DNA of 40,779 nt from Actinomycetota bacterium (GCA_016870855.1 VGAF01000002.1:1-40779), one strand, 5' to 3'. Counted from the first letter of the stretch, positions 7,065 through 15,534 are shown. Program-made: numbers and translations. The notes: generated by a model not told the origin, from the sequence alone.

Positions 7065-8291
7065 ATGAAAGCGCTGGTAATAGGTGCTGGTGGCGTCGGT
7101 AGAGCGATTATCAATATCGCATCACGGAGATCGTTTATATCTTCGCTGGTCATCGCTGATCGAACCCTGGCACGTGCCCAAGAGGCTGTTTCAAGGGTCA
7201 AAGACCCTCGGTTTTCGGCTGCCCAAGTAAATGCAGCTGAACTTGAAGACTTAAGAGAGCTGATTCGCAAGGCTGATCCTGATGTTGTAATCAACGCGGT
7301 TGATCCGCGCTTTGTAATGCCTATTTTTCTTGCCTGTGAAATCGAAGATACAAATTACATCGACATGGCAATGTCTCTCTCTCGCCCACATCCCCACTAT
7401 CCACATACCGAAACTGGCGTGAAGTTAGGCGATGAGCAATTCGCGCGCGATTGGAATTGGGAAGAGCGAAAAATCTATGCGCTAGTGGGTATGGGCGTTG
7501 AACCAGGCATGAGCGATATCTTCGCTAAGTTCGCCGACAATGAGCTGTTCAGCCGAATTGATTCGATAACTATTCTCGATGGCTCAAACTTGAGAGTCGA
7601 GGGCGCGAACTTTGCTCCATCTTTCTCAATCTGGACGACAATTGAAGAGTGTTTAAATCCACCGTTAGTTTGGGAAGATGGTCGCGGTTGGTTCACCACC
7701 CCGCCATTTAGCGAGATTGAAACCTTTGACTTCCCTGAAGGTATCGGCCCAGTCGAGTGTGTAAATGTCGAGCACGAAGAGGTTGTTCTAATCCCCCAGA
7801 AAATTGACGCCAAGAAAGTTAACTTTAAATACGGACTTGGCGCTGAATTCATCCAGATTCTTAAGACCATCAACATGCTTGGCATGGATCGTAAAGAGAA
7901 TGTCGAGGTACAAGGAGTATCAGTTGCGCCACGCGACCTGCTCGCCGCATCGCTCCCAGATCCCGCAACGCTTGGTTCTCGTATGAAAGGTAAGACCTGT
8001 GCTGGTGCGCTAGTGCGCGGACTTGATAAGAAGGGTGAACCAAAGGCTGTTTACATCTATAACGTTGTAGATAATGAGTGGTCGATGAAGGAATATGGCG
8101 ATCAAGCAGTTGTCTGGCAGACCGCAGTAAATCCAGTCATCGCGATGGAATTAATTCATAACGGAACTTGGAAACCGCTTGGTGTAAATGGTCCAGAATG
8201 GTTTGATCCAAAGCCATTTTTGAAGCTTATGGAGGAATACGGTACTTCCTGGCATATCCGTGAGGAGCCCACTGCCGGTATCGTGAAGTAG
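7065..8291 (+). CDS. saccharopine dehydrogenase-family protein, possibly carboxynorspermidine dehydrogenase-like
   Basis: This 408-aa protein opens with a Rossmann dinucleotide motif (MKALVIGAGGVGRAI) and carries the family motif GMGVEPGMSDIFAKFA at about residue 143. It belongs to the saccharopine/carboxynorspermidine dehydrogenase family, whose members reduce Schiff bases formed between an amine and a semialdehyde. The polyamine role is an inference, helped by homospermidine synthase 3.5 kb away. No carboxynorspermidine decarboxylase is in the window. The ORF-track start (6930) runs through the tRNA. ATG 7065 is chosen because the nucleotide-binding strand starts there. The stop overlaps the SDR start by one base (TAGTG), so the two are translationally coupled. 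Confidence 0.8.
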   Translation: MKALVIGAGGVGRAIINIASRRSFISSLVIADRTLARAQEAVSRVKDPRFSAAQVNAAELEDLRELIRKADPDVVINAVDPRFVMPIFLACEIEDTNYIDMAMSLSRPHPHYPHTETGVKLGDEQFARDWNWEERKIYALVGMGVEPGMSDIFAKFADNELFSRIDSITILDGSNLRVEGANFAPSFSIWTTIEECLNPPLVWEDGRGWFTTPPFSEIETFDFPEGIGPVECVNVEHEEVVLIPQKIDAKKVNFKYGLGAEFIQILKTINMLGMDRKENVEVQGVSVAPRDLLAASLPDPATLGSRMKGKTCAGALVRGLDKKGEPKAVYIYNVVDNEWSMKEYGDQAVVWQTAVNPVIAMELIHNGTWKPLGVNGPEWFDPKPFLKLMEEYGTSWHIREEPTAGIVK

Positions 8292-9076
8292 TGGCCGCGA
8301 CAACTTCGAAACCAATTGCGCTAATCACTGGCGCTACTGCAGGTATCGGCGCTGCATTTGCCGAACACCTAGCTCAACTTGGCCATGATCTTGTTATTAC
8401 CGCGCGCGATCTTGCGCGATTGGAGCAATCCGCTTCTGAGCTTAGAAGTAAGCACGGAATCGAAGTGGAAGTTATTAAAGCCGATCTTGCAACAAATGAA
8501 GGAATTAGAACAATTGAGCTCCGTTTGGAGAACATAAGCAGGCCGATTGAAGTCTTGATCAACAACGCTGGCTTTGGAATAAATAAGAGTTTTTCCGTTA
8601 GCGACCGGCAATCAGAGAATGATCTACTTGATGTTCTGGTCCGCGCGCCGCTTCGTTTTATGCACGCTGTTTTGCCGGCCATGAAGGAGCGGGATAGCGG
8701 AACCATCATTAATGTCTCAAGCGTTGCGGGGTGGATTTCTGGGGGTAGCTATAGCGCCGCGAAGTCATATCTCACGGTGATGAGTGAATCGCTACATACC
8801 GAACTTCTGGGCACAAATGTGAAGGTGCATGCGCTCTGCCCCGGTTTTACTCGTACTGAATTTCACCAACGAGGGCGTATGAAGATGAGTGGACTTCCGG
8901 AATTTCTCTGGCTTGATGCAAGTGAGGTTGTGGCAACCGCATGGAGGAGCTCCCAAAAAGGTAAGGCGCTATCTATCCCGGGCTCCCAATACAAGTTACT
9001 TACATTCCTAATGCGCTACATACCCCGTCCGATTGTGAGAAAAGTTGGCATGAACGCTCGTAAACGACAGCGCTAA
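8291..9076 (+). CDS. short-chain dehydrogenase/reductase (SDR)
   Basis: This 261-aa classical SDR has the NAD(P) motif TGATAGIG (about residues 14-21), the NNAG motif, a catalytic Ser in NVSSVAG and YSAAK as the catalytic Tyr/Lys pair. The region after YSAAK resembles the DltE/YqjQ-like oxidoreductase group. The substrate is unknown. Its GTG start shares one base with the stop of the upstream dehydrogenase. They therefore form a two-gene operon and may act in one pathway. Confidence 0.9.
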   Translation: MAATTSKPIALITGATAGIGAAFAEHLAQLGHDLVITARDLARLEQSASELRSKHGIEVEVIKADLATNEGIRTIELRLENISRPIEVLINNAGFGINKSFSVSDRQSENDLLDVLVRAPLRFMHAVLPAMKERDSGTIINVSSVAGWISGGSYSAAKSYLTVMSESLHTELLGTNVKVHALCPGFTRTEFHQRGRMKMSGLPEFLWLDASEVVATAWRSSQKGKALSIPGSQYKLLTFLMRYIPRPIVRKVGMNARKRQR

Positions 9077-9185
9077 GGGACTTTCTCAGCAAATTCCTTA
9101 CTTTCTGTGGAGGTTCGTTGAGCAATTTTTGACCTTCCAACCTTTAGGATTTCGACTAATAACTGCGGTATCTCTGGGAGGAATT

Positions 9186-9842
9186 GTGCAAAACACTTTT
9201 GTGAAGTTCGGTAAGAAAGCCACTGTCGTTGCCGCTATGGCGTTACTAACGACCACCACTTCCTTCATACCTGCCGAGGCCGCTAATAAAGCTGGAGCGC
9301 GTTGCACAAAAGAGGGCTCCACAACAAGAATTGGTGGCGATCGCTACGTCTGCACAAAAAATCCTCGTTACCCAAATGAGCGCCGTACCTGGGTATGGGT
9401 TGGTTGTATCGAAGCAAATACTCTTTACACAGATTCAATTAAGCGCCTTGATGGTTTGAAGGCTGGCCTAGTAACCGCCACAGCGAAACTTGCAGAAATA
9501 ACAGCAGAAATTCCCGCAGCTGAAGCCAAAGCAAAAGAGTACGATGCCAAGATTGCCGCGACTCAAGTAAAACTAGATGCTGCTAAGGCAAATTACGAAG
9601 AGAATCGAGTTAAGGGCACCACTTACGCAAAGGCAACTGAACAATGGAACAACGCCGTGAAGAGTTACGAGCGCGCCATCGCAGGTTTCAAGCGTGCTGC
9701 CGATAACTGGCGCGAGAAGAGTTCAGATGTTGCCGCACAACAGAAGCGTCTAGATCTCCAATCCCAAACAATTGCCGCTTCTGAAGTTGAGATTAAGTCC
9801 AATCTAAAGGGACGTAATCAGGCTTGCCAAAAGGGCTTGTAA
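9186..9842 (+). CDS. secreted coiled-coil protein with an N-terminal Cys/Trp module
   Basis: I do not recognise a named family. The predicted 218-aa protein has a signal peptide (about residues 1-32, ending PAEA before ANKAG). A short module CTKEG...YVCTKNP...TWVWVGC follows, with three Cys and a WVW. A long Ala/Lys/Glu-rich coiled coil (about 75-200) and a final Cys complete it. Cys/Trp modules of this kind recur on surface proteins of planktonic actinobacteria, as far as I recall. The ORF track starts at 9129, but GTG 9186 has GGGAGGA three bases upstream and gives a clean signal peptide. A role at the cell envelope is inferred. It converges on the Rieske gene with a 3-bp gap. Confidence 0.8.
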   Translation: MQNTFVKFGKKATVVAAMALLTTTTSFIPAEAANKAGARCTKEGSTTRIGGDRYVCTKNPRYPNERRTWVWVGCIEANTLYTDSIKRLDGLKAGLVTATAKLAEITAEIPAAEAKAKEYDAKIAATQVKLDAAKANYEENRVKGTTYAKATEQWNNAVKSYERAIAGFKRAADNWREKSSDVAAQQKRLDLQSQTIAASEVEIKSNLKGRNQACQKGL

Positions 9843-9845
9843 GAA

Positions 9846-10271
9846 CTAACCGACAGTAACTTTTGTCTTGGTTGCCTTAACTGCAACAGTTCTAAGGTCG
9901 CTTCGGGCTGGGCCAACTTCTACTTTTCCATTGACTGCAAATTCAGCGCGATGATTTGGGCAGATCCACTTACCGCCGCTTAAACCAACTGTTGTTCCTT
10001 GATGCGTGCACGAAAGATCTAGCGCCCTAAAGCCATTAACTGCTTTCGAGGTGCGGACTAACGCGAGTGATCTTCCAGAGGAATCTTCAAACTGAACTAC
10101 ACCGCCGACTTTGCGGAGCGCAGTATTTTGCGAGATTAGAAGCTCTACCTTTCCATTCGCTAGCACCTTTACCTTCGATGCAGCAATAGCTTTATCAGGC
10201 ACAAAACCAAGCGTGAGGAGCGCAAGCCCACAAAGTAGGGAACGCCTAGATAGAGAATTCTCGTTTTCCAT
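9846..10271 (-). CDS. exported Rieske [2Fe-2S] protein
   Basis: This 141-aa protein starts with a twin-arginine-like signal (LSRRSLLCGLALL). A Rieske domain follows with both cluster motifs, CTHQGTT and CPNHRAEF, giving the 2 Cys and 2 His ligands of a 2Fe-2S cluster. It has no oxygenase or cytochrome bc partner alongside, so it is probably a free-standing electron carrier outside the membrane; its partner is unknown. The ORF track begins 16 codons earlier. ATG 10271 is preferred because the signal peptide starts there and AAAGG lies six bases upstream. A TAGATT inside the divergent gene (10303-10308) could be its -10. Confidence 0.85.
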   Translation of the reverse strand: MENENSLSRRSLLCGLALLTLGFVPDKAIAASKVKVLANGKVELLISQNTALRKVGGVVQFEDSSGRSLALVRTSKAVNGFRALDLSCTHQGTTVGLSGGKWICPNHRAEFAVNGKVEVGPARSDLRTVAVKATKTKVTVG

Positions 10272-10285
10272 CTTCAACCTTTCAA

Positions 10286-10308
10286 TACGCTTCAATGATG
10301 CGAATCTA
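10286..10308. promoter_or_regulatory. overlapping divergent promoters, Rieske gene and diguanylate cyclase
   Basis: On the plus strand TACGCT (10286-10291) ends six bases before ATG 10298. On the minus strand TAGATT (10308-10303) would start a transcript about 25 bases before the Rieske ATG, leaving room for its AAAGG ribosome site. The two transcripts would overlap by a few bases. Confidence 0.35.
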
Positions 10309-11671
10309 CTCCTCGGCACGATGGCTGGCTACTGCATCCTTAGTTAGCTACTTGATTCTCAGATACTTTTCAGAACCAACGTGGTGGAGCGAACTACTCG
10401 TCTATAACTCAGTTCTTATCTCTGCGATTATCGGAATTGTCTTTACCCCGCTTCCCGATGATCATCTAGGCCAGAAAGTCTTCGCACTCGCCCTCCTAGC
10501 TTGGGGAGTGGGCTCCATAACTTCTTCCATCGATTCTTTCTTCAATACCGAGTTGAGCATCTTTTCTGAGGCCGCTTACTCGCTCTTCTATCCCTTAGCG
10601 ATTTTTGGTGCGATCCGATCTCTTCGAAATCAAGCAAAGAGTCGTCGCCTGGAATTGATAGACACACTAGTAATCGCGCTAAGTGGCACAACGCTACTTT
10701 CAACTTTCTTTCTTAAACCTGCGTCTTCAGAAATCTCTGGTAGTCAATATGAAGTCTTTCTCACGATTATCTATCCGGTAGGAGATTTAGTGTTACTACT
10801 AACAGTTATAGGTATTGTCTTACTTCAAAGATTGAGCCCGCGAAGTCTTCTCTTCTTACTAGGAGTTACTACTTTTACAGCAAGTGATTTCTATTATCTT
10901 TGGTTGAGCCAGAATGATCTATACATCTTTGGCAGCCTTAGTGATGCGGGCTGGTTAATTGGATTTGTCCTAATGGCCCATAGTTATTGGTTTGCCTCTG
11001 ATGAAGAGGAGCACCCGCGCACTTTCAATCCGGCAATCGTCACGCTAGCCCTGGTCTTAAGTTCAATAATCCTTGCAATCTCAGTCTTGCGGCCCGAGTA
11101 CTTTCCCCGCTTCGTATTGATTCCGGCATTTGCAACGATTGCGCTCGCCTTTTTGCGGATGGCGGTCGCCATGGCAGATGCGCGAAAAATGAGCGAAGAA
11201 CAGATCCTCGCGCGAACCGATGAGCTAACTGGCCTGGCAAATCGCCGTCGCTTTATCGCTGAGTTTGAAGAGTTCCAAAGATCCCCCGGCTCCTTGCTCA
11301 TCCTCGACTTAGATGGCTTCAAGCCAGTTAATGATCAATTGGGCCACGATGTCGGCGATCAACTCCTTGCCCAAGTCGCGCGGCGCCTTGAGCGAGTAGT
11401 GCCGAAAGGTGCGCTCCTCGCTCGACTCGGTGGTGATGAATTCGGCGCGCTGATTCCAGGGCACGAGGGCATGGAGATCGCAGTCGCGCTCCGCGCCACC
11501 ATGGAGTTTCCGTTTAGCGTTGCTGGCCATGAAATCAAATTAGGCGTCTCCATTGGCGAAGCTTTCAATGAGAGTGAGAATGAGAGCGAGAGCCAGAACT
11601 TGTTGCGTCGAGCCGATGAAGCGATGTACCGAGCAAAGCGCGAGAAAGTTGGCGTTGTCCGAGCCGGATAA
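10298..11671 (+). CDS. membrane diguanylate cyclase (GGDEF)
   Basis: This 457-aa protein has an N-terminal membrane region of about eight to nine helices (to about residue 285) and a C-terminal GGDEF domain. It should make cyclic di-GMP from two GTP. The active-site motif is RLGGDEFGALI (GGDEF at about 378-382), and DELTGLANRRRF marks the domain start. The inhibitory RxxD site usually found just upstream of GGDEF is absent (the sequence there is PKGALLAR), so feedback control may be lacking. The tail has a short Glu/Ser/Asn repeat. ATG 10298 is chosen over 10295 because TACGCT ends six bases before it. No EAL or PilZ protein lies in the window. Confidence 0.9.
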   Translation: MRIYSSARWLATASLVSYLILRYFSEPTWWSELLVYNSVLISAIIGIVFTPLPDDHLGQKVFALALLAWGVGSITSSIDSFFNTELSIFSEAAYSLFYPLAIFGAIRSLRNQAKSRRLELIDTLVIALSGTTLLSTFFLKPASSEISGSQYEVFLTIIYPVGDLVLLLTVIGIVLLQRLSPRSLLFLLGVTTFTASDFYYLWLSQNDLYIFGSLSDAGWLIGFVLMAHSYWFASDEEEHPRTFNPAIVTLALVLSSIILAISVLRPEYFPRFVLIPAFATIALAFLRMAVAMADARKMSEEQILARTDELTGLANRRRFIAEFEEFQRSPGSLLILDLDGFKPVNDQLGHDVGDQLLAQVARRLERVVPKGALLARLGGDEFGALIPGHEGMEIAVALRATMEFPFSVAGHEIKLGVSIGEAFNESENESESQNLLRRADEAMYRAKREKVGVVRAG

Positions 11672-11754
11672 ATTAGGTGCTACTTCAATTTGGTCGTAAA
11701 GTTCGGGCGTCCAAATATCCACATCGAACGGGGTGAGATTCTCACATCTCCAAT

Positions 11755-11760
11755 AGGAGG
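11755..11760 (+). promoter_or_regulatory. Shine-Dalgarno that fixes the TTG start of hss
   Basis: AGGAGG lies six bases before TTG 11767 and supports this rare start. A small hairpin, GTGAG-ATT-CTCAC (11733-11745), precedes it in the 95-bp leader. Confidence 0.6.
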
Positions 11761-11766
11761 TCCTAA

Positions 11767-13200
11767 TTGTCAGCACGCTTCACCAATAAGGTCTTAATTC
11801 TCGGAGCTGGTTCAGTCTCCCAATCAGTCCTACCTCTTCTTATCGAGCATCTTGTAGATGCAAAACAGATCACCATCATGGATCAACGCGATAATCGCTC
11901 GCGAGTCCAAGGCGCGCTTAATCAAGGCGCTACATATGTCCAAGACCAGATAACCCGTGGCAATCTCGATGCCCAACTATCAAAGTATTTAAAGGCCGGC
12001 GACTTTCTCTTGGATCTCGCTTGGAATATCGATGCCAACACAATTTTGCAATGGTGCCATGATCATGGCGTTCTTTATCTAAATACTTCCATCGAAGAAT
12101 GGGATCCCTATGAAGGAGGATCCAACAAGCACCCGCTTGAGCGCACTCTTTATTACCGCCATATGCGGATGCGCGATATGAAATCAAGATGGACTAAGAC
12201 GGGTGCCACCGCAATTGTTGAGCATGGCGCTAACCCTGGTCTCGTTTCCCATTTAGTAAAGAAGTCACTAGTAGATATCGCAACTCGCGCCCTTAAAGAA
12301 GGAAAAGTAAGTAGCGATGTTGAAACAGCACTAGTAAATGAGAATTATCAAAGCCTCGCCCACGCCCTTAATGTGAAGGTTATTCATATCTCAGAGCGTG
12401 ATACCCAGGTAACTAATAAGCCAAAGCAATGGGGCGAATTTGTTAATACCTGGTCTGTTGAGGGTTTCTACGAAGAGGGCGTTGCGCCGGCCGAACTTGG
12501 TTGGGGTACTCATGAAAAGAGCCTTCCGATAGATGCATATGAGCATCCATCAGGCCCTAAGAATCAAATCGCAATTGCCCAACCAGGCGCTACGACTTGG
12601 GTCCGTTCCTGGGTTCCTAACTTTGAGATTCAGGGAATGGTAATTCGCCACGGCGAAGCCTTCACGATCTCGGATCACTTAACGGTGTGGGATAACGGAA
12701 AAGCGATTTACCGGCCAACTGTTCACTATGCGTACTGTCCTTCAAATGAAGCAATCGTTTCTATGAAGGAACTTGAGATGCTCAATTGGGAGTTACACAA
12801 GAATCAACGGATCATGAATGATGAGATCACGGCCGGTGATGATCGCCTTGGAGTTCTCTTAATGGGCCATCCATATAAATCTTGGTGGACCGGTTCGCTA
12901 TTGAACATCGAAGACTCGCGCAAGCTAATCCCAGGACAATCTGCAACAACAGTCCAAGTTTCCTCGGCTGTTTATGCCGCAGTTGCTTGGACGATGAAGA
13001 ATCCAAATTCTGGATTGCTTGTCCCAGATGAACTACCTTGGCGTGAAGTACTTGGTTATGCCGAGAAGTACTGGGGAGGAATCCACTCCGAAGCTGCCGA
13101 TTGGGATCCGCTTGTTAATAGACGCGATCTCTTTGAGGGTTGGAACGATAAGAAAGTTGATCGCGCCGATCCATGGCAGTTCTCGAATTTCCTGGTCTAA
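11767..13200 (+). CDS. hss: homospermidine synthase
   Basis: This 477-aa enzyme makes sym-homospermidine from putrescine (or putrescine and spermidine) by an NAD-dependent aminobutyl transfer. The Rossmann motif LILGAGSVSQSVLPLL is at the N-terminus. The conserved SIEEWDPYEGG and EHGANPGLVSHLVKK segments, and the full length, fit bacterial Hss. The start is TTG 11767, six bases after AGGAGG. It stands alone with its own leader. With the related dehydrogenase at 7065 it suggests that this cell makes an unusual polyamine. The enzyme that supplies putrescine is not in the window. Confidence 0.9.
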   Translation: MSARFTNKVLILGAGSVSQSVLPLLIEHLVDAKQITIMDQRDNRSRVQGALNQGATYVQDQITRGNLDAQLSKYLKAGDFLLDLAWNIDANTILQWCHDHGVLYLNTSIEEWDPYEGGSNKHPLERTLYYRHMRMRDMKSRWTKTGATAIVEHGANPGLVSHLVKKSLVDIATRALKEGKVSSDVETALVNENYQSLAHALNVKVIHISERDTQVTNKPKQWGEFVNTWSVEGFYEEGVAPAELGWGTHEKSLPIDAYEHPSGPKNQIAIAQPGATTWVRSWVPNFEIQGMVIRHGEAFTISDHLTVWDNGKAIYRPTVHYAYCPSNEAIVSMKELEMLNWELHKNQRIMNDEITAGDDRLGVLLMGHPYKSWWTGSLLNIEDSRKLIPGQSATTVQVSSAVYAAVAWTMKNPNSGLLVPDELPWREVLGYAEKYWGGIHSEAADWDPLVNRRDLFEGWNDKKVDRADPWQFSNFLV

Positions 13201-13208
13201 AGCAGTAA

Positions 13209-14570
13209 TTAAAGTTTTGGATTGACCGGCTTCGCCGCTTTGATCTCCTCGAGCCGCGCCAAGGACTCTAACCGCTCCTTGGCGTGGTCGACGATTGGTT
13301 CTGGATAACCTTTAGAAAGTCCATCGATTACCGTCCATGGCTCATGAATATCATCACCACTTAAGTGAGCGAGCTCTGGGATATAGCGCTTGATGTAAGC
13401 GCCTTCTGGATCAAAGCGTCTTCCTTGCTCAATTGGATTAAATACTCGGTAATAAGGCGAGGCATCAGTGCCGCAACCTGCGGTCCATTGCCAGCCATGG
13501 GAATTAGATGCAACATCATTATCAATCAAATACTTCATAAAGAAGTTAGCGCCATGTTGCCACTCGATATGCAGATCTTTAACTAAGAATGAAGCAACGA
13601 CCATCCGGGTCCGATTATGCATCCAGCCCTCTTTCACTAGTTGGCGCATTGCGGCATCGACAAATGGATAGCCAGTGCGACCCTCGCACCATGCTTCGAA
13701 CTTCTTGCCCGGCTTGTCATAACGCATCTTCTTAAACTTTGCATCGTAATAATCGCGAGATGTATGAGGGTTGTTATGGAGAACATCGGCATAAAACTCA
13801 CGCCAAGCAATCTCTTTTCGATAGACCTCATGGCCCTTACCCTGTCCTAGAACGTTGAGCATGGTCCGTGGATGAATCTCACCCCAGCGAAGATGCGGGC
13901 TCATTCGACTTGTTCCTTCAATTCCCGGAATATTGCGCGCATCGCCATAATCATCTGAAGCGCGCTTTATGAAATCTGTGTAGCGCTTTAGCGCCGCGGC
14001 TTCGCCGGCCTCTTGAACCTCAACTTTTTCACTCTTATCCCAATTAGGAAGTTGGTGATCAGCCTTAGTCGGCGCTACCCACTTTGGATCTTTTGGCGCA
14101 GCAACTGGTTTACGCCAGCCATGTGCGCTCCATGCTCTATAGAAGGGCGTGTAAACACGATATGGAGTTCCATCATCTTTAAGTACCCGCCCTGGGGCTA
14201 CGGCATAGCCGCTACCAAGTTGAGTCAATTCAATTCCAACCTTCTTCAATCTCACATCAAGTTCATTGCCAAATGGTGCAAAAGGAAAAGCGCAGTGAAT
14301 CGAAGTCGCACCGTACTTTTTCGTTAAGCGCGTTAGGACTTCCACGGGATCCCCCGAAACAACATGTAAAGCGCCATTTATTGAAGCATCAAGGGCCTTA
14401 AGAGAAGCGGCTAGATATGCGCGGCGATGTGCACCGGCGCGCTCTGCGATCTCATCATCCATTATGAATAGCGGCACAACTTCATCGGCTTCATCAAAGG
14501 CTGCGAGTAACGCGGGATTATCACTAAGTCTTAAATCTCTTCGGAACCAGAAGATTGCTCGCTTGCTCAT
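13209..14570 (-). CDS. phr: deoxyribodipyrimidine photolyase
   Basis: This 453-aa light-driven enzyme splits cyclobutane pyrimidine dimers. An N-terminal antenna-binding domain (FWFRRDLRLSDNPAL at the start) is followed by the helical FAD domain. The FAD domain has RMVVASFLVKDL, WQWTAGCGTDASPYYRVF and NPIEQGRRFD, all typical of class I CPD photolyases. Length is normal. The ORF track begins with TTG at 14582; ATG 14570 is preferred because MSKRAIFWFRRDLR matches family starts. Its start codon is 18 bp from that of the divergent esterase. A photolyase fits a sunlit surface-water organism. Confidence 0.94.
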   Translation of the reverse strand: MSKRAIFWFRRDLRLSDNPALLAAFDEADEVVPLFIMDDEIAERAGAHRRAYLAASLKALDASINGALHVVSGDPVEVLTRLTKKYGATSIHCAFPFAPFGNELDVRLKKVGIELTQLGSGYAVAPGRVLKDDGTPYRVYTPFYRAWSAHGWRKPVAAPKDPKWVAPTKADHQLPNWDKSEKVEVQEAGEAAALKRYTDFIKRASDDYGDARNIPGIEGTSRMSPHLRWGEIHPRTMLNVLGQGKGHEVYRKEIAWREFYADVLHNNPHTSRDYYDAKFKKMRYDKPGKKFEAWCEGRTGYPFVDAAMRQLVKEGWMHNRTRMVVASFLVKDLHIEWQHGANFFMKYLIDNDVASNSHGWQWTAGCGTDASPYYRVFNPIEQGRRFDPEGAYIKRYIPELAHLSGDDIHEPWTVIDGLSKGYPEPIVDHAKERLESLARLEEIKAAKPVNPKL

Positions 14571-14587
14571 GGCAAGATTCAACCATT

Positions 14588-15394
14588 ATGGAGCAGATAA
14601 AGCGCTTTCAAGTTCGAGGACTTCCCGGATGGGTCAATCGGGTCAGCTTCTCCGGGCGAATCGTTGATTATTGGGCGCCTGTGGGTGGCAGCGACCATGT
14701 ACTTATCGCTCATGATGGCCAGAACATTTTTGACCGCAGGACCGCGACATTTATCTACACCTGGAAACTAGCCCAGACTGCAGCTCGAATAGCAAGAGAG
14801 TGTGGCAATAAACCTCCTCTGGTGATTGGAGTTTTCCATAGCTCCACAAAAGAAGATCCACATGGTCGAGCTAAAGATCTAGCTCCAGAAGATCCATTTC
14901 GCGATGGCATTAAGACCATGAATCCCCCAACATTTGCCGCAAGTGAACTGCGTGGAAATTCTTATCTGAAAGCAATTTTCGCAGAGATCACGCCAGAACT
15001 TGCAGCACATACCAAAACCAATTTTGTAGCCGAGAAGACTGCGATGATTGGATCATCAATGGGCGGACTTGCAACTCTTTATGCGCTTTCAAAATTTAGC
15101 GATAGTTTCCATACTGCGCTCTCGCTCTCACCGCACTGGGTACTTGCAGGCGACTCGTTAGTTGATTACCTAGTAAATAATTTACCGAATCGCCCCAAAT
15201 ACCGGGTTTGGATGAGTCGCGGCACTAAAGGCCTTGATGCCTCATATCTCCCCTACCAAAATCGCGCCGATGAATTGATGCGCGAGTTGAGTTGGGGAAA
15301 TAGATATCGCAGCAAGGTCTATCACCGCACTACTCATAACGAGAGATCCTGGGCTAGTTATGTTGATGAGCCTCTTAAGTTCTGGCTAACTTAA
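14588..15394 (+). CDS. alpha/beta-hydrolase of the esterase D / Fes type
   Basis: This 268-aa protein belongs to the putative esterase family related to enterochelin esterase and antigen 85. The nucleophile elbow is GSSMGG, with Ser at about 157. FVAEKTAMIG leads into it and THNERSWASY near the C-terminus likely supplies the His. It has no signal peptide, so it acts inside the cell. The substrate is unknown. The ORF-track start at 14555 lies in the divergent photolyase; ATG 14588 gives the usual length. Its stop overlaps the end of a possible 21-aa ORF on the other strand by nine bases. Confidence 0.88.
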   Translation: MEQIKRFQVRGLPGWVNRVSFSGRIVDYWAPVGGSDHVLIAHDGQNIFDRRTATFIYTWKLAQTAARIARECGNKPPLVIGVFHSSTKEDPHGRAKDLAPEDPFRDGIKTMNPPTFAASELRGNSYLKAIFAEITPELAAHTKTNFVAEKTAMIGSSMGGLATLYALSKFSDSFHTALSLSPHWVLAGDSLVDYLVNNLPNRPKYRVWMSRGTKGLDASYLPYQNRADELMRELSWGNRYRSKVYHRTTHNERSWASYVDEPLKFWLT

Positions 15395-15451
15395 CCGGTA
15401 TATCCCAACAGCCGCAGCTACTACGAACCCTTTGAACAATTTGTTCTTCAT
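15386..15451 (-). CDS. possible 21-aa hydrophobic peptide with its own promoter
   Basis: This frame runs from ATG 15451 to TAG 15386 and gives MKNKLFKGFVVAAAVGIYRLS, a basic start followed by a short hydrophobic stretch. AGGAG lies five bases before the ATG. About 55 bases upstream is a strong promoter (TTGACT, 17 bp, TGTAAT), and the predicted transcript would begin with a stem-loop. Together these make a credible small gene, but no family is recognised. It might instead be a small RNA that happens to hold a short frame. Confidence 0.4.
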   Translation of the reverse strand: MKNKLFKGFVVAAAVGIYRLS

Positions 15452-15479
15452 TGGTTCTCCTATTTATCCTGCAGGGATC

Positions 15480-15534
15480 CTGTAGCGAGGGGCTACAGTG
15501 GAGGAATTACATAACGCCCAAATCGGACAGTCAA
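15480..15534 (-). promoter_or_regulatory. strong promoter and 5'-end hairpin of the 21-aa ORF transcript
   Basis: On the minus strand TTGACT (15534-15529), a 17-bp spacer and TGTAAT (15511-15506) each match the sigma-70 consensus at five of six bases. A start near 15499 would be followed at once by CTGTAGC-CCCTC-GCTACAG (15498-15480), a perfect 7-bp stem. This is one of the best -35/-10 pairs I find in the window. Confidence 0.6.
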
